Assembly: GCA_020845895.1 (NCBI GenBank)
Contig: JADLEX010000056.1
Coordinates: 1 to 64,000 of the forward strand
Direction of reading: 5' to 3'
Source of the DNA: Deltaproteobacteria bacterium
GTDB taxonomy: Bacteria; Lernaellota; Lernaellaia; JACKCT01
Length of the DNA: 64,000 nt
Position numbers and translations under genes: made by a program. The notes beneath the pieces are model-generated. The model saw nothing but the letters and a program-made list of their open reading frames with translations. It was not told where the DNA came from and did not search any database. Below, in pieces: positions 8,876 to 17,083 of the stretch (position 1 is the stretch's first letter; each line of letters begins with the position of its first letter).

Positions 8876-9946
8876 ATGCGGTCCCGACGGCTCGTTTGGT
8901 GCATCGTCTTGCTGTGCGCGTGCGTCCTCGTCGCCACGCCCGCGTTCGCCAGAAATCTCAAGAAATTCGCCGACGCTCCGGACAACACGATGAAGCTGCA
9001 TCAGCACATCCGGCCCTTCGGATTTCCCAGCGCCCTGCTCTCGACCAACGTCGGCGTGTATCTGGGCTACTCGTATGCCCAACTCGAATATGAGGACAAG
9101 ATCGACTTCGCGCTGTTCAAGGAGAATCGTTTTCAGCTCGCGGGACTCGTGCAGGTCATCGACTTCGAGGCGAAGATGCACGACCGCTTCAGCACCGAGT
9201 TTCTGATCTCGGGGAGCCTCAACTCGGGAGCCGACGACCGCAGCGCGCTGATCTTCGGCGGGCAGGGGCTCTACGCGCTCTCGGCGATTCCCAAGGTCAA
9301 TCTCGTGCGCAACGACAAGTGGGGCACGGCGGTGTCGCTGGGCCTCGAACTGGACTACGACCAGGGCGTACAGAGCAGCCCCTTCGCCCTGATGATCCAG
9401 GTTCTCGAAAACGTGAACGAGTTTCTGACCGACCTGGCGAACGGAGAGATCGAGACGGTCGACGAGGACACGCTCGAGGATATTGTCGAGATCAAGCTCG
9501 CCGACGCGCTCACCACGACCACGACCACAGGCGTGAGCCCGATGATCCTCTACACGCAGACGATCGTCCCGGCCTTCGGCATCCAGGCTTGTCTGCGTTA
9601 CGACTACGGCATCAACGAGGACGTGGACAGCCCCGAAGAAGATGACACGGGCGATCCGCCGACGGGCTGGTTCTTCGGCGGTCTCGCGGTGTACGACTTT
9701 TACCGCGTGTCCAAAGCCGCGTTCGGACTGCGTCTCGAGGGATTCTACGAGTCCGAAGAGAACGACGAGACCACTTCGACGCTGATGACTTACGCGGGCG
9801 GCATCCTCTTCACGGGCCGGCGCAGCCTCGACCTCGGCATGACCGTTTCCTACCAGCAGACCGAGGTGGATTTCGGCGGCGGGGTGATCCCGGAAATGTC
9901 CGGCGATTCCTACACGCTGCTGCTGAACATGAAGTATTACTTCTAG
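8876..9946 (+). CDS. Exported protein, probable outer-membrane beta-barrel
   Basis: The family is not recognised. The 356-aa protein has a clear signal peptide (basic MRSRR, hydrophobic core, cleavage after PAFA near residue 24) and a strong ribosome-binding site (GGAGGGA, 5-6 bases before ATG). The rest alternates polar and hydrophobic residues, has several acidic loops, and ends in the aromatic C-terminal strand LLLNMKYYF. A terminal Phe is the usual signature for BAM-dependent barrel insertion. A barrel is therefore inferred, not shown. It stands alone between the antiporter and a membrane glycosyltransferase. Confidence 0.65.
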   Translation: MRSRRLVWCIVLLCACVLVATPAFARNLKKFADAPDNTMKLHQHIRPFGFPSALLSTNVGVYLGYSYAQLEYEDKIDFALFKENRFQLAGLVQVIDFEAKMHDRFSTEFLISGSLNSGADDRSALIFGGQGLYALSAIPKVNLVRNDKWGTAVSLGLELDYDQGVQSSPFALMIQVLENVNEFLTDLANGEIETVDEDTLEDIVEIKLADALTTTTTTGVSPMILYTQTIVPAFGIQACLRYDYGINEDVDSPEEDDTGDPPTGWFFGGLAVYDFYRVSKAAFGLRLEGFYESEENDETTSTLMTYAGGILFTGRRSLDLGMTVSYQQTEVDFGGGVIPEMSGDSYTLLLNMKYYF

Positions 9947-9971
9947 ACGGTCATAATCCTCGGACTTCATT

Positions 9972-9995
9972 GCGCCGACCTTGACGGGTCGGCGC
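9972..9995. terminator. GC hairpin, possible weak terminator
   Basis: The 9-bp perfect inverted repeat GCGCCGACC/GGTCGGCGC with a 6-base loop lies 26 bases after the preceding stop codon. It has no proper T-run, so it may only stabilise the mRNA end. Confidence 0.35.
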
Positions 9996-10016
9996 TCCCG
10001 TTTCCATGATCGGTCC

Positions 10017-11600
10017 ATGCCGGTCGATTCCCCACGCGGGCCGCGGCGCTTCGCCGCCGCCGCCGTGCTCGCGCTCATTCTCGCCGCGTTTTGCGCGCAG
10101 AGCGTTCCGCGCCGGCACGCGCTCGAAAATCACTATCGGTCGAACGAGGGCATCTACGTCATCAGCGCCGTGATGACGCACTGGGATCTCGAATACGGCC
10201 GGCCGACGATCGTCGACCTGCTGCGTTGCGGCGACATCTACGCGCCGATGCAGTTTCTACTCGCGCAGCCGCTGCTCGCGCTCGGACCGACCGATCTCGA
10301 AACCCTGCGCCGCCTCAACGTCGCCTGGCTCGCCGTGCTGCTCCTCGTCACGCACCTCGCGGGCGCGCGCCTCACGGGTCGGCGCGAGGGCGGCTGGCTC
10401 GCGGCGCTCGCGGTCGCGACCTTCGGCTCGGTGTACGATTTCGCGTGGTACTACAATCAGCTCCTGCTCACGGCCCTGTTCATCATGGCCACGCTTGCGC
10501 TGATGTTTTCGAGCGATCTGCTGCGTAACCGCCAACGCGCGGCGCTGGCCGGGCTCGCCATGGCGGCGGCGTTTTTGTCGCATCGCGGCAGTCCGCCGCT
10601 CATGCTCGGTCCGCCCGTCGCGCTCTACGCCCTGCTGTCGTATCGACGCACCCGCGAATTCAAGACGCTCGCGAACGCCGCACTCATGTTTGCGATCGCC
10701 ATCGCCGTCGCGTCGCCGCACCTGTACGACTACTATGTGCGTTCGGGGCACGTCGTCGGCACCTCGGTGCAGCGCGGAGAGAGCTACGTGCTCAAGGAAC
10801 TCGCGATGGGCTTTGCGGCCCTCGACCAATCGGTCGAATTCTTCCGGTTGCTCGGGTCCTGGCACCTCACCCCGGTCATCGGCATCGCGTGGGTCGCCGT
10901 CGCTGCGTGGGCGATCTGGGCGGGCCGCCGCGACGCGCGGTGGTGGCCGCTGCTCGTCGCCGCGATGCTTCCGATGATCTGGCTTGGGTTCTTCAAGACG
11001 AAAAACCGCGACTTTCTATTTCCGGTGATCCCGCTGTGGGGGCTCCTCTTCGCGGCGGCGGTGTTTTCGCTGCCGGAGCGCGTGCGAAATCGCGCGGGGT
11101 GCGGCGTCGCGGCGGCGTTCGTGCTGTTCGGCTGGATCCGGCCCGCGTGGATCGAAGCGCGCGGGCCGGAGTATCCGTCGTTTGACCCGATGCTCGGCGC
11201 GACTTGCCGTGAGACGATCGACGCCCTCGCCGCGGTGCCCGAACGCGGCGCGACCGTGCTCTACGTCAACGGCCGCGACGATCGCTATCAGCCGCTCGGC
11301 CGCGACCTGCTGGGGTGCGTGCACCTGTCGCGCCCCGACCTTCGCGCGGCGATGGCGGATTTCGGCGACGCGCTCGACGACACGGCGGCGCTCGAGGTGT
11401 GGGCGATCGCGCCGGATGCGCCGGGGTCGGACACCGCGCGAGCGCTCGCCGACGCGCAGCTTCGCGTGCCGCCCGAAATCATGGTGCACCAGCCGAACGA
11501 GCCCCTGCCCGGCGTCGCCCGGCCGCCGCGCCCACCGAACCGTCGTGTGCTGCCGACCCCGGTCGATGGCGACCGCACGGTCATGGTGTTTTTGCCGTGA
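10017..11600 (+). CDS. GT-C membrane glycosyltransferase, PMT/ArnT-like (GT39 family)
   Basis: This 527-aa protein has about ten to twelve hydrophobic segments and resembles dolichyl-phosphate-mannose-type or ArnT-type transferases. Those use a polyprenyl-phosphate sugar at the periplasmic face. The N-terminal loop after the first membrane helix carries NEGIYVISAV, where the acidic residue corresponds to the catalytic Asp/Glu of GT-C enzymes. The ATG at 10017 begins MPVDSPRGPRR directly before the first helix; the frame's earlier Met lacks a ribosome-binding site. Acceptor and sugar are unknown. It converges tail to tail with the beta-propeller lipoprotein gene. Confidence 0.7.
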   Translation: MPVDSPRGPRRFAAAAVLALILAAFCAQSVPRRHALENHYRSNEGIYVISAVMTHWDLEYGRPTIVDLLRCGDIYAPMQFLLAQPLLALGPTDLETLRRLNVAWLAVLLLVTHLAGARLTGRREGGWLAALAVATFGSVYDFAWYYNQLLLTALFIMATLALMFSSDLLRNRQRAALAGLAMAAAFLSHRGSPPLMLGPPVALYALLSYRRTREFKTLANAALMFAIAIAVASPHLYDYYVRSGHVVGTSVQRGESYVLKELAMGFAALDQSVEFFRLLGSWHLTPVIGIAWVAVAAWAIWAGRRDARWWPLLVAAMLPMIWLGFFKTKNRDFLFPVIPLWGLLFAAAVFSLPERVRNRAGCGVAAAFVLFGWIRPAWIEARGPEYPSFDPMLGATCRETIDALAAVPERGATVLYVNGRDDRYQPLGRDLLGCVHLSRPDLRAAMADFGDALDDTAALEVWAIAPDAPGSDTARALADAQLRVPPEIMVHQPNEPLPGVARPPRPPNRRVLPTPVDGDRTVMVFLP

Positions 11601-11604
11601 ACCG

Positions 11605-12864
11605 CTAGTGAAAGATCGACAGCGAGTTGCCGAGGAAATTTGAGACGTAGAAGCGTCGTCCGTCGGGCGAGGCGGTGAGCGCGGCGGGGTCGTCGCCCGC
11701 GGGAATCACGTCGACCACCGCCATGGTCGCGATATCGATGAGCGCGATCCGGTTGCCCGCTGTGTCTGCCGTGTCTTCGGTTTCGCCGGGCGCGCCGGTT
11801 CGCGCGGGGAGCGTGACGACCAGCATTTTGTTGTCGGGCGTGACCGCCGCGAACTCCGGCGGCGAGGGCAGATCGATGTCGCGCACGACCGTCGGCGGCG
11901 AGACACGGATCACGCTGATCGACGATGACCGCGTGTTCAGGCAGTAGACGATCTCGCCGTCGGGATCGACGACGAGCCGCTCGGGACCTTCCCCCACGTC
12001 CAGCTTGCGCGCGAGCGTCGCGCCCGCCACGTCGAAGACGCTCACCGTGCCCTCGCCGAAGTTCGGCGCGAGCAGCAGCGAGTCGCCCTTCACGAAGACG
12101 GGCTCGCGCGAGGTGCGATCCACCGTCAGGCTCTGCGCCACGCGGCCCTCGTCGCCCGCGTTCGGATTGAACAGATAGACCTTGCCCGTCGTCATGCGCG
12201 TGCCGCGCTCGTCGCGCACCCACAGCCCGCCGGTCGCGGCCGCAATCTCGCCGGTCTTTCCGACGGCGATATAGCCGATGTGCCCGGGGAACTCGATGGT
12301 CCGGTCCACGCCGCGTGTGCCGACGTCCACCACGGTCACCGTCTGATCCTGCGCGCTCGCGACCAGGTAGCGGTTCGTGCCCGGCACGCGCTCGATGTCT
12401 GAGATGCTGCGTCCCACGCGGATCGCGTCGCGCCGCCGCCCCGTGGTGGCATCGAAAACGTGCAGGAACTGCCCCGCCATGCCCGCCGTCACCACGTAGC
12501 GGTCGTCCGCCGCGAGATCGACGTAGAACAGGTGCTCAAAAACCGGGCCGTACGTGTCCTGGATCGACATCGAATCGGGATCGATGAGCTGCAGTTCGCC
12601 GAGCAGCGCGCACGCGAGCCAAATGCGCCCGCGCCGATCGACCGCCGCGCCCATCGGTCGGCGGCACGTGGGGATCGCAACGCGCTCAACCGCGCGCTCA
12701 AGGTGGCCAGGGCTGAGCGATTCGTGGCCCCCGGGCGCGACCGCGCGCTCCTCGCCCACCGGCGCGGGCGGCGGACCCTCGACACGCACGCTCAGGTCGT
12801 CGCAGGCGGCGAGGAATAACGCGGCGAACAGAATGCAGATCCGCGCGAGCCGGAAGGCCCTCAC
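11605..12864 (-). CDS. Lipoprotein with YVTN-type beta-propeller repeats
   Basis: This exported, lipid-anchored protein has 419 aa. The lipobox is LFLAAC. The rest is made of propeller blades with repeated patterns such as RYLVASAQDQTVTVVDV, YCLNTRSSSISVI and FYVSNFLGNSLSIF, typical of YVTN-family surface proteins that fold into a seven-blade ring. No enzymatic residues are evident, so a binding or surface role is inferred. The reading frame continues upstream through a palindromic repeat (HPHPRPLSLQAGEGW when translated). I therefore placed the start at GTG 12864, just before the signal sequence; an ATG at 12942 is the alternative and would put the repeat inside the protein. Confidence 0.75.
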   Translation of the reverse strand: MRAFRLARICILFAALFLAACDDLSVRVEGPPPAPVGEERAVAPGGHESLSPGHLERAVERVAIPTCRRPMGAAVDRRGRIWLACALLGELQLIDPDSMSIQDTYGPVFEHLFYVDLAADDRYVVTAGMAGQFLHVFDATTGRRRDAIRVGRSISDIERVPGTNRYLVASAQDQTVTVVDVGTRGVDRTIEFPGHIGYIAVGKTGEIAAATGGLWVRDERGTRMTTGKVYLFNPNAGDEGRVAQSLTVDRTSREPVFVKGDSLLLAPNFGEGTVSVFDVAGATLARKLDVGEGPERLVVDPDGEIVYCLNTRSSSISVIRVSPPTVVRDIDLPSPPEFAAVTPDNKMLVVTLPARTGAPGETEDTADTAGNRIALIDIATMAVVDVIPAGDDPAALTASPDGRRFYVSNFLGNSLSIFH

Positions 12865-12920
12865 CCCGGCCTTCGGCCACCCCTCTCCCGCCTGGAGGGA
12901 GAGGGGACGTGGGTGAGGGT
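12858..12920. repeat. CCCTCACC...GGTGAGGG palindromic repeat
   Basis: This 63-base unit has outer arms CCCTCACCCC and GGGTGAGGG and inner arms CCCCTCTCCC and GGGAGAGGGG. The same design recurs at 34009-34109. It lies 9 bases after the DUF2961 stop and overlaps the start of the propeller gene. Similar CTCACCC/CTCTCCC palindromes are common intergenic repeats in proteobacteria. Confidence 0.8.
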
Positions 12921-12929
12921 GCTTTCCCC

Positions 12930-15185
12930 TCAACATCCGCAACCATCGTCGTCGCCGGACGAATCGTCGTCGGAGTCGTCGTCATCCGCCGCATCATCGT
13001 CCGCGTCGTCATCCGCGTCGTCGTCGCCGCACGGCCACGAGGCCGAAAGCGCGTTCGAGACAATTCCGTTCACGCTCGCCATGATCTCGTAGTCGCCGCA
13101 CACGACCGTCCGAAACCTTCCGTACTCGATCGAATGCCCGCCGGGGCCGTTCACGCTCCACGTCACGAGACCGGTCACGTCTTCCGCCGAGCCGTCCCAG
13201 TAGGTCGCGGTCGCGGTGAGCTCGCCGTATTCGCCGAGCACGGGGGCGTCCGCTTTCCAATCGAGCGCCAGCGCTTCGACGCGCGAGGGCAGCGCCGCGT
13301 GAATCGTGAACACGCTCCACGCGAACTCGACCCACGGGCGGTCGCTGTTCGCGTTCTCGAAGCGCAGTGCGATCTCGCGCTTGCCGCGCGTGTGCGCCGC
13401 GTCGATCAGGAAGTCGTCCTCGAGCATCCGCCGCCACGTGTTCTCGCCGCGCCGGCGCCAAACGCCCGCGTCTACGCCGTCGACATCAACGCGCGCTTCC
13501 TGGCCCTCGGTCGCGGCATCGGTGGTGCGTCGCAGGAGCACGCCGTCGTTGTGCGGGTTGATCGCCACGTTGAATTGCGACGCCGAGTCGATCTCGTATC
13601 CGTATTCCACGACGTGCTCGCGATCGCGGTCGCCCTCGAAAAACGAATCGAGCTCCACACCCACGCGCCCCTCGGCCTCGTAGTCGGCCTCGGCCTCGCT
13701 CGCGGCGTCGCCCAAATCGATCGTCGCCGCGAGGGCGAGCGCGCGGTCGGGCGCGCCGTACCAATACGCCACGCTGCGATAGTCCTCGGCGGGCAGGATG
13801 TTGAGCAAATCGTGCTCGATGCCGAAGTGCAGGCCATCCATGAACGGTAGCGGATCGGCGATGTGGAAACGGTAGACCGAGGTGATGTCGTAAAGGCCCG
13901 TGTTCGTCTGGCCGACGTAGCCGTGCGTGGGCAACGTGAAGAGGCCCTGATTGAAGTACCAGCCGCCGTTGTAATAGTCCTCGGTCCCCGTGCCGTAGAG
14001 CGCGGGTGAACGCGAGCCGTTCACGTGCACGCGCTCGTCGCCTTCGAGAAAAAGCCGCACCGGCACGCCGCGCATCGTGATCGCGCTGCCCACGTAGTGC
14101 CCGCGCCCCGCCGCATCGAGCATGGTGTAATCGACAACGAGCTGCGTCACCTCTGACCGACCCAGCGCGTGAAAGTGCCCCGCGTGGATTTCGTAGGGCG
14201 CGTCCGCGACCGTCACCTCGTACTCGGCCTCGACCGTCGCCGCGCCGTCGCTCACGAGTTCGATCTCGAAGCTCCGCCAAAACGGCATCGGGAACCAGCA
14301 GTAGAACCAATCGTCCGCCGCGCCGACCGGCAGCGCGCGCGGCTCGATCTGCGCGTGCAGCGTGAGAAATAAATCGGGCAGCGGCGCATCGACCTGCGGC
14401 TCGGACGCGCCATCGAAGCGGATCCGCAGGCGCACGTCGCGCCACGCCTCGTTCTGCGGCATGTCGAGGCGAAAACGCAGCCCGGCGATGTGCCCAGCGC
14501 CCTCGCGACTCGCCACGAGCGCCGTCTCGCCCGGCGCGATGCCCACCTCGCCGGTGAGGATTTCGCCGTCCGTCAGCGGCTTGGGATCGTCGCCCGCGCT
14601 CTCCCAGTCGTCGAGCGCCTCGGCGAGATCGATCGCGTCGTCGTAGGGCTCGACGTCATCGCCGTTCGCGAACCTCTCGAAGTTGATGTTGTAGAAGTGC
14701 GGCAACCCGGTCGTGGCGATCTTCACCGATTCGCGAAAACAGATCGGCGCGTAGTTGTAGAATCCACCCGACGAGACGAGGTCGTCGCCGGCGATGGGGA
14801 AGTCGAAGGGCGGCGTCGCGCCCGAGACGAAGTCCTCGATCGGCAGGTCGATCAAAGGATCGGACTCGCCATCGATCCAAACGAGCAGCGTCCCCGACGT
14901 CGACAGATTCGTGAACCAGATCCGTTCCACGCACCCCGCGCCCGCCTCGTCCACCAGCACGTAGCGGTCCTCGTCATCGCGATAGAGGAACGAATAGGTG
15001 CCCGCGAAACCGTCGTCGTTGAAGCCGCGCCGGTCGTGGCTCGAGTCCTGCCGCACGAGCGCGGGGACGCGCTGCTCGGGCAAACGCTCGAATGCGTTCG
15101 TCAGATCCGCTCCCGTGGGAAACGCCCACGCGGCGGACGCGAGAGCCGTGCACGCCGAAATCAAAACGATGACAACGCGAATCAT
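12930..15185 (-). CDS. Secreted DUF2961 (GH172-type) protein with Asp-rich C-terminal tail ending GCGC
   Basis: This 751-aa exported protein has a signal peptide cut near residue 22 (AAWAF). Residues about 45-450 match the DUF2961 family: GTYSFLYRDDEDRY, WFTNL near 90, and GTGTEDYYNGGWYFNQG, the family's most conserved block. DUF2961 enzymes were assigned to glycoside hydrolase family 172, which acts on fructan/arabinan-type sugars, so a polysaccharide-degrading role is likely. A beta-sandwich-like region follows. The last 30 residues are an Asp-rich tract closing with DGCGC at the stop codon. The subtilase at 17084 has the same ending, suggesting a shared sorting or anchoring tag. Confidence 0.85.
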   Translation of the reverse strand: MIRVVIVLISACTALASAAWAFPTGADLTNAFERLPEQRVPALVRQDSSHDRRGFNDDGFAGTYSFLYRDDEDRYVLVDEAGAGCVERIWFTNLSTSGTLLVWIDGESDPLIDLPIEDFVSGATPPFDFPIAGDDLVSSGGFYNYAPICFRESVKIATTGLPHFYNINFERFANGDDVEPYDDAIDLAEALDDWESAGDDPKPLTDGEILTGEVGIAPGETALVASREGAGHIAGLRFRLDMPQNEAWRDVRLRIRFDGASEPQVDAPLPDLFLTLHAQIEPRALPVGAADDWFYCWFPMPFWRSFEIELVSDGAATVEAEYEVTVADAPYEIHAGHFHALGRSEVTQLVVDYTMLDAAGRGHYVGSAITMRGVPVRLFLEGDERVHVNGSRSPALYGTGTEDYYNGGWYFNQGLFTLPTHGYVGQTNTGLYDITSVYRFHIADPLPFMDGLHFGIEHDLLNILPAEDYRSVAYWYGAPDRALALAATIDLGDAASEAEADYEAEGRVGVELDSFFEGDRDREHVVEYGYEIDSASQFNVAINPHNDGVLLRRTTDAATEGQEARVDVDGVDAGVWRRRGENTWRRMLEDDFLIDAAHTRGKREIALRFENANSDRPWVEFAWSVFTIHAALPSRVEALALDWKADAPVLGEYGELTATATYWDGSAEDVTGLVTWSVNGPGGHSIEYGRFRTVVCGDYEIMASVNGIVSNALSASWPCGDDDADDDADDDAADDDDSDDDSSGDDDGCGC

Positions 15186-15252
15186 CCGATGTTTGTATCA
15201 CGAAGAGATGGCCGTTGTGCAACTCGGAGAGCAGTTTGACGTCAAGTTCGTC

Positions 15253-15357
15253 GTGTGGAACAGGCGCCTTCGCCTGTTCATGCTCATGCACAGCCGGGGG
15301 CGGCTGTGCCACATGACTCGCGAGGGTTCACGCAGCCGGGGGCGGCTGTGCCACGTG
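15253..15357. repeat. Three REP-like palindromes (TGTGGC family)
   Basis: A variant TGTGGAACAGGCGCCTTCGC is at 15253-15282. Two closely matching units carrying AGCCGGGGGCGGCTGTGCCA follow at about 15288-15315 and 15331-15357, in the same orientation. They lie between the divergently positioned ends of the DUF2961 gene start and the next minus-strand gene stop. Confidence 0.75.
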
Positions 15358-15374
15358 ATCCTCGCGGGCGCCGA

Positions 15375-16130
15375 CTACAGGTTGCGCGCGAGCCACTCGG
15401 CGGCGGCGGCCTCGCGCGTCGCGCCGTCCGCCCCTTCGAGCACGCCTTCATCGAAATACGCTGCGCCCGCCTCGATCGCGATCGCTTGCGCCTCCGGGAA
15501 ATTCGGCGCGTGGTCCCACACCGCGACGGGGATCTCCTTCTTCGCCAGGCCCTCCAGCGCGGCGCGCAAAGCGGGCGAAACGTCCGCGCCGGGCGAGTCG
15601 GGAGTCGTCGCCGCCGGCACGAGCGCCACGAGCGAGGGACGCAGGCGCGCGGAAAACGCCGCGAGGCGCGCGACGTCGGTCAGCGAGAACGTCGGTGCGT
15701 CGAGCGCGACGATGTCGAGCGCGCGCCCGCCCAGCACGGCGCTCATGAGCACCGACACGCCGTCGAGCGCGCGGTCGCGGTCGGGTTTTCCGAGCGCGCC
15801 GGCCCAGTCGCCGACGAAGACAATCCGCGCCGCCCCCGCGGGCGGAGCGAGCGGTATACGCGCACCGGTTGCGCGGATCACGACGAAGTCGGCCTCGATC
15901 GCGACGAGATCCGCGACGTCCGGCTCGCCATCCGGCGCATCGGTGGACACGGCTTCGCGGCCCAGGTCGGGGATGATGACATAGCGGATGACCACTGCGA
16001 GGAATGCGAGCAGCGCGAGGTTGACCGCGATCATCACGACCGGCGAGCGGGGTTTGCGCTCGGGGCGTCGGTCGCGGATGCGTTCGGCCAGCCGCGGCTG
16101 GCCGTGACTGTCGTCGTCGTCGATCATCAT
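15375..16130 (-). CDS. Membrane-anchored protein of unknown function, 251 aa
   Basis: The short basic/acidic cytoplasmic N-terminus is followed by one membrane helix (about residues 33-54, VVMIAVNLALLAFLAVVIRY). A periplasmic domain of about 190 residues follows. Its pattern (IVFVGDW, then a long helix, then DIVALDAPTF, LVALVPAATT, and a late IPVAVWDHAP) recalls the alternating strands and helices of SGNH/GDSL hydrolases. However, the nucleophile block GDS reads GDW and no clear catalytic His/Asp pair remains. If related, it would be inactive. Two tandem ATGs start the gene, and the first was used. Confidence 0.6.
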   Translation of the reverse strand: MMIDDDDSHGQPRLAERIRDRRPERKPRSPVVMIAVNLALLAFLAVVIRYVIIPDLGREAVSTDAPDGEPDVADLVAIEADFVVIRATGARIPLAPPAGAARIVFVGDWAGALGKPDRDRALDGVSVLMSAVLGGRALDIVALDAPTFSLTDVARLAAFSARLRPSLVALVPAATTPDSPGADVSPALRAALEGLAKKEIPVAVWDHAPNFPEAQAIAIEAGAAYFDEGVLEGADGATREAAAAEWLARNL

Positions 16131-16701
16131 GGCGGCAGGTTACACCGTGCGCGACGCCCGGCCAACGTTGCCGGCACGGCGCGCGGTGCGCCCAGGCGGG
16201 CGTGCCGTGGGGTGTCATTCCCGTTACCGCGATGTCCGTGCCGCAAGCGCCATCGCGCGGGCCGTTGCGAGCGACACCGCCTCCCGCGACAAAAACGGCA
16301 CCGGTTCGAAAGTATCTCCCCGGACCTGCCCCAAGACGCGGAGTTCATGTCACGCGGGGATCGAACCACGAGATCTTGCGGCCCAGCGCACGCGGCGTCC
16401 AGATGTGGTTGAATCACACCGGCAACATCGTCTAAACGCCCGGACAACGGCGGAGGCCGGCGAGTGTTGCGACGTTGAAGCAGTTCGTCGCCGGTTGAGT
16501 TCTTATTTCCTGAGCCGGTCGGTGCCGCGCAACCGGTCATTCCGAGTACTCTCTGCCTGTCATTGGGTGCTCTCCGGCGGTCATTGAGTGCCCTCCGGCT
16601 GTCATTGAGTGCCCTCCCGCTGGCCGGGCTTTTCAAGTTCTTTGGACAAGTGTTCGTGTCCTGGGGGAGTCACTCGCAACAGCCAGCGCGATTTGTCCGA
16701 C
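16131..16701. other. Gene-free stretch with short tandem repeats
   Basis: No supported gene is present. Three 21-bp units (TCATTGAGTGCCCTCCGGCTG and close variants) run head to tail at 16560-16622. The minus-strand frame through them is arginine-rich and looks non-coding. Confidence 0.6.
16560..16622. repeat. 21-bp tandem repeat, three units
   Basis: The units at 16560-16580, 16581-16601 and 16602-16622 differ by only one to a few bases. A degenerate fourth copy may precede them near 16537. Confidence 0.8.
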
Positions 16702-16944
16702 AGAGCCGCGCCCCTGAGGGAGCGGTCTGATCGTCGCCGAAAAATGGGGTCGAACCCGGGCGACCCAGCTGCGGGAGGCGGAAATCCATCGGTTTGGTCG
16801 CAGCGGCAACGTGCTCGATACGCAGGACCGCTCCCTCACGGTCGCGGCTCTGTCGTCGCAGTGCATGCGCGCCAGCGCTTGCGGCACGGACGTCGCGGGG
16901 CGGAGGTCCCGACCGCAAAGCCGGGGGCGACTGTGCCACATGAG
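16702..16944. repeat. Composite repeat element, copy 1 (inverted pair plus REP unit)
   Basis: An inverted pair of about 27 bp (GAGCCGCG...GAGGGAGCGGT at 16702-16728 and its complement at 16824-16852) is separated by 95 bases. It is followed by GTCGTCGCAG and, 65 bases on, by a TGTGGC-family palindrome (16917-16944). The same parts in the same order and spacing recur at 49352-49586. This looks like a non-autonomous mobile unit of the REPIN/MITE kind; no transposase is present. Confidence 0.7.
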
Positions 16945-17083
16945 TAAAGGCCGCCCACAGCCGAGCGGGAGCTGTGCGAACTGCACTGACGCTCCCGCGT
17001 CGATCGCGCGGGATTTCTTCCCTGCTTTTTCGACGCGAATTGCGTTAGAATCCCGCCGGGCTCGGGCCCGAATGGGAGATGCC

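Noticed and set aside
12930..13035. MYXO-CTERM or other known C-terminal sorting signal
   Set aside because: Known signals need a membrane helix and basic cluster after the Cys motif; here the chain ends at the Cys.
15375..16130. Active SGNH hydrolase
   Set aside because: The strand pattern is suggestive but the nucleophile Ser and the catalytic His are missing.
16702..16944. Insertion sequence
   Set aside because: No transposase frame lies within or near it; a non-autonomous element is the better description.
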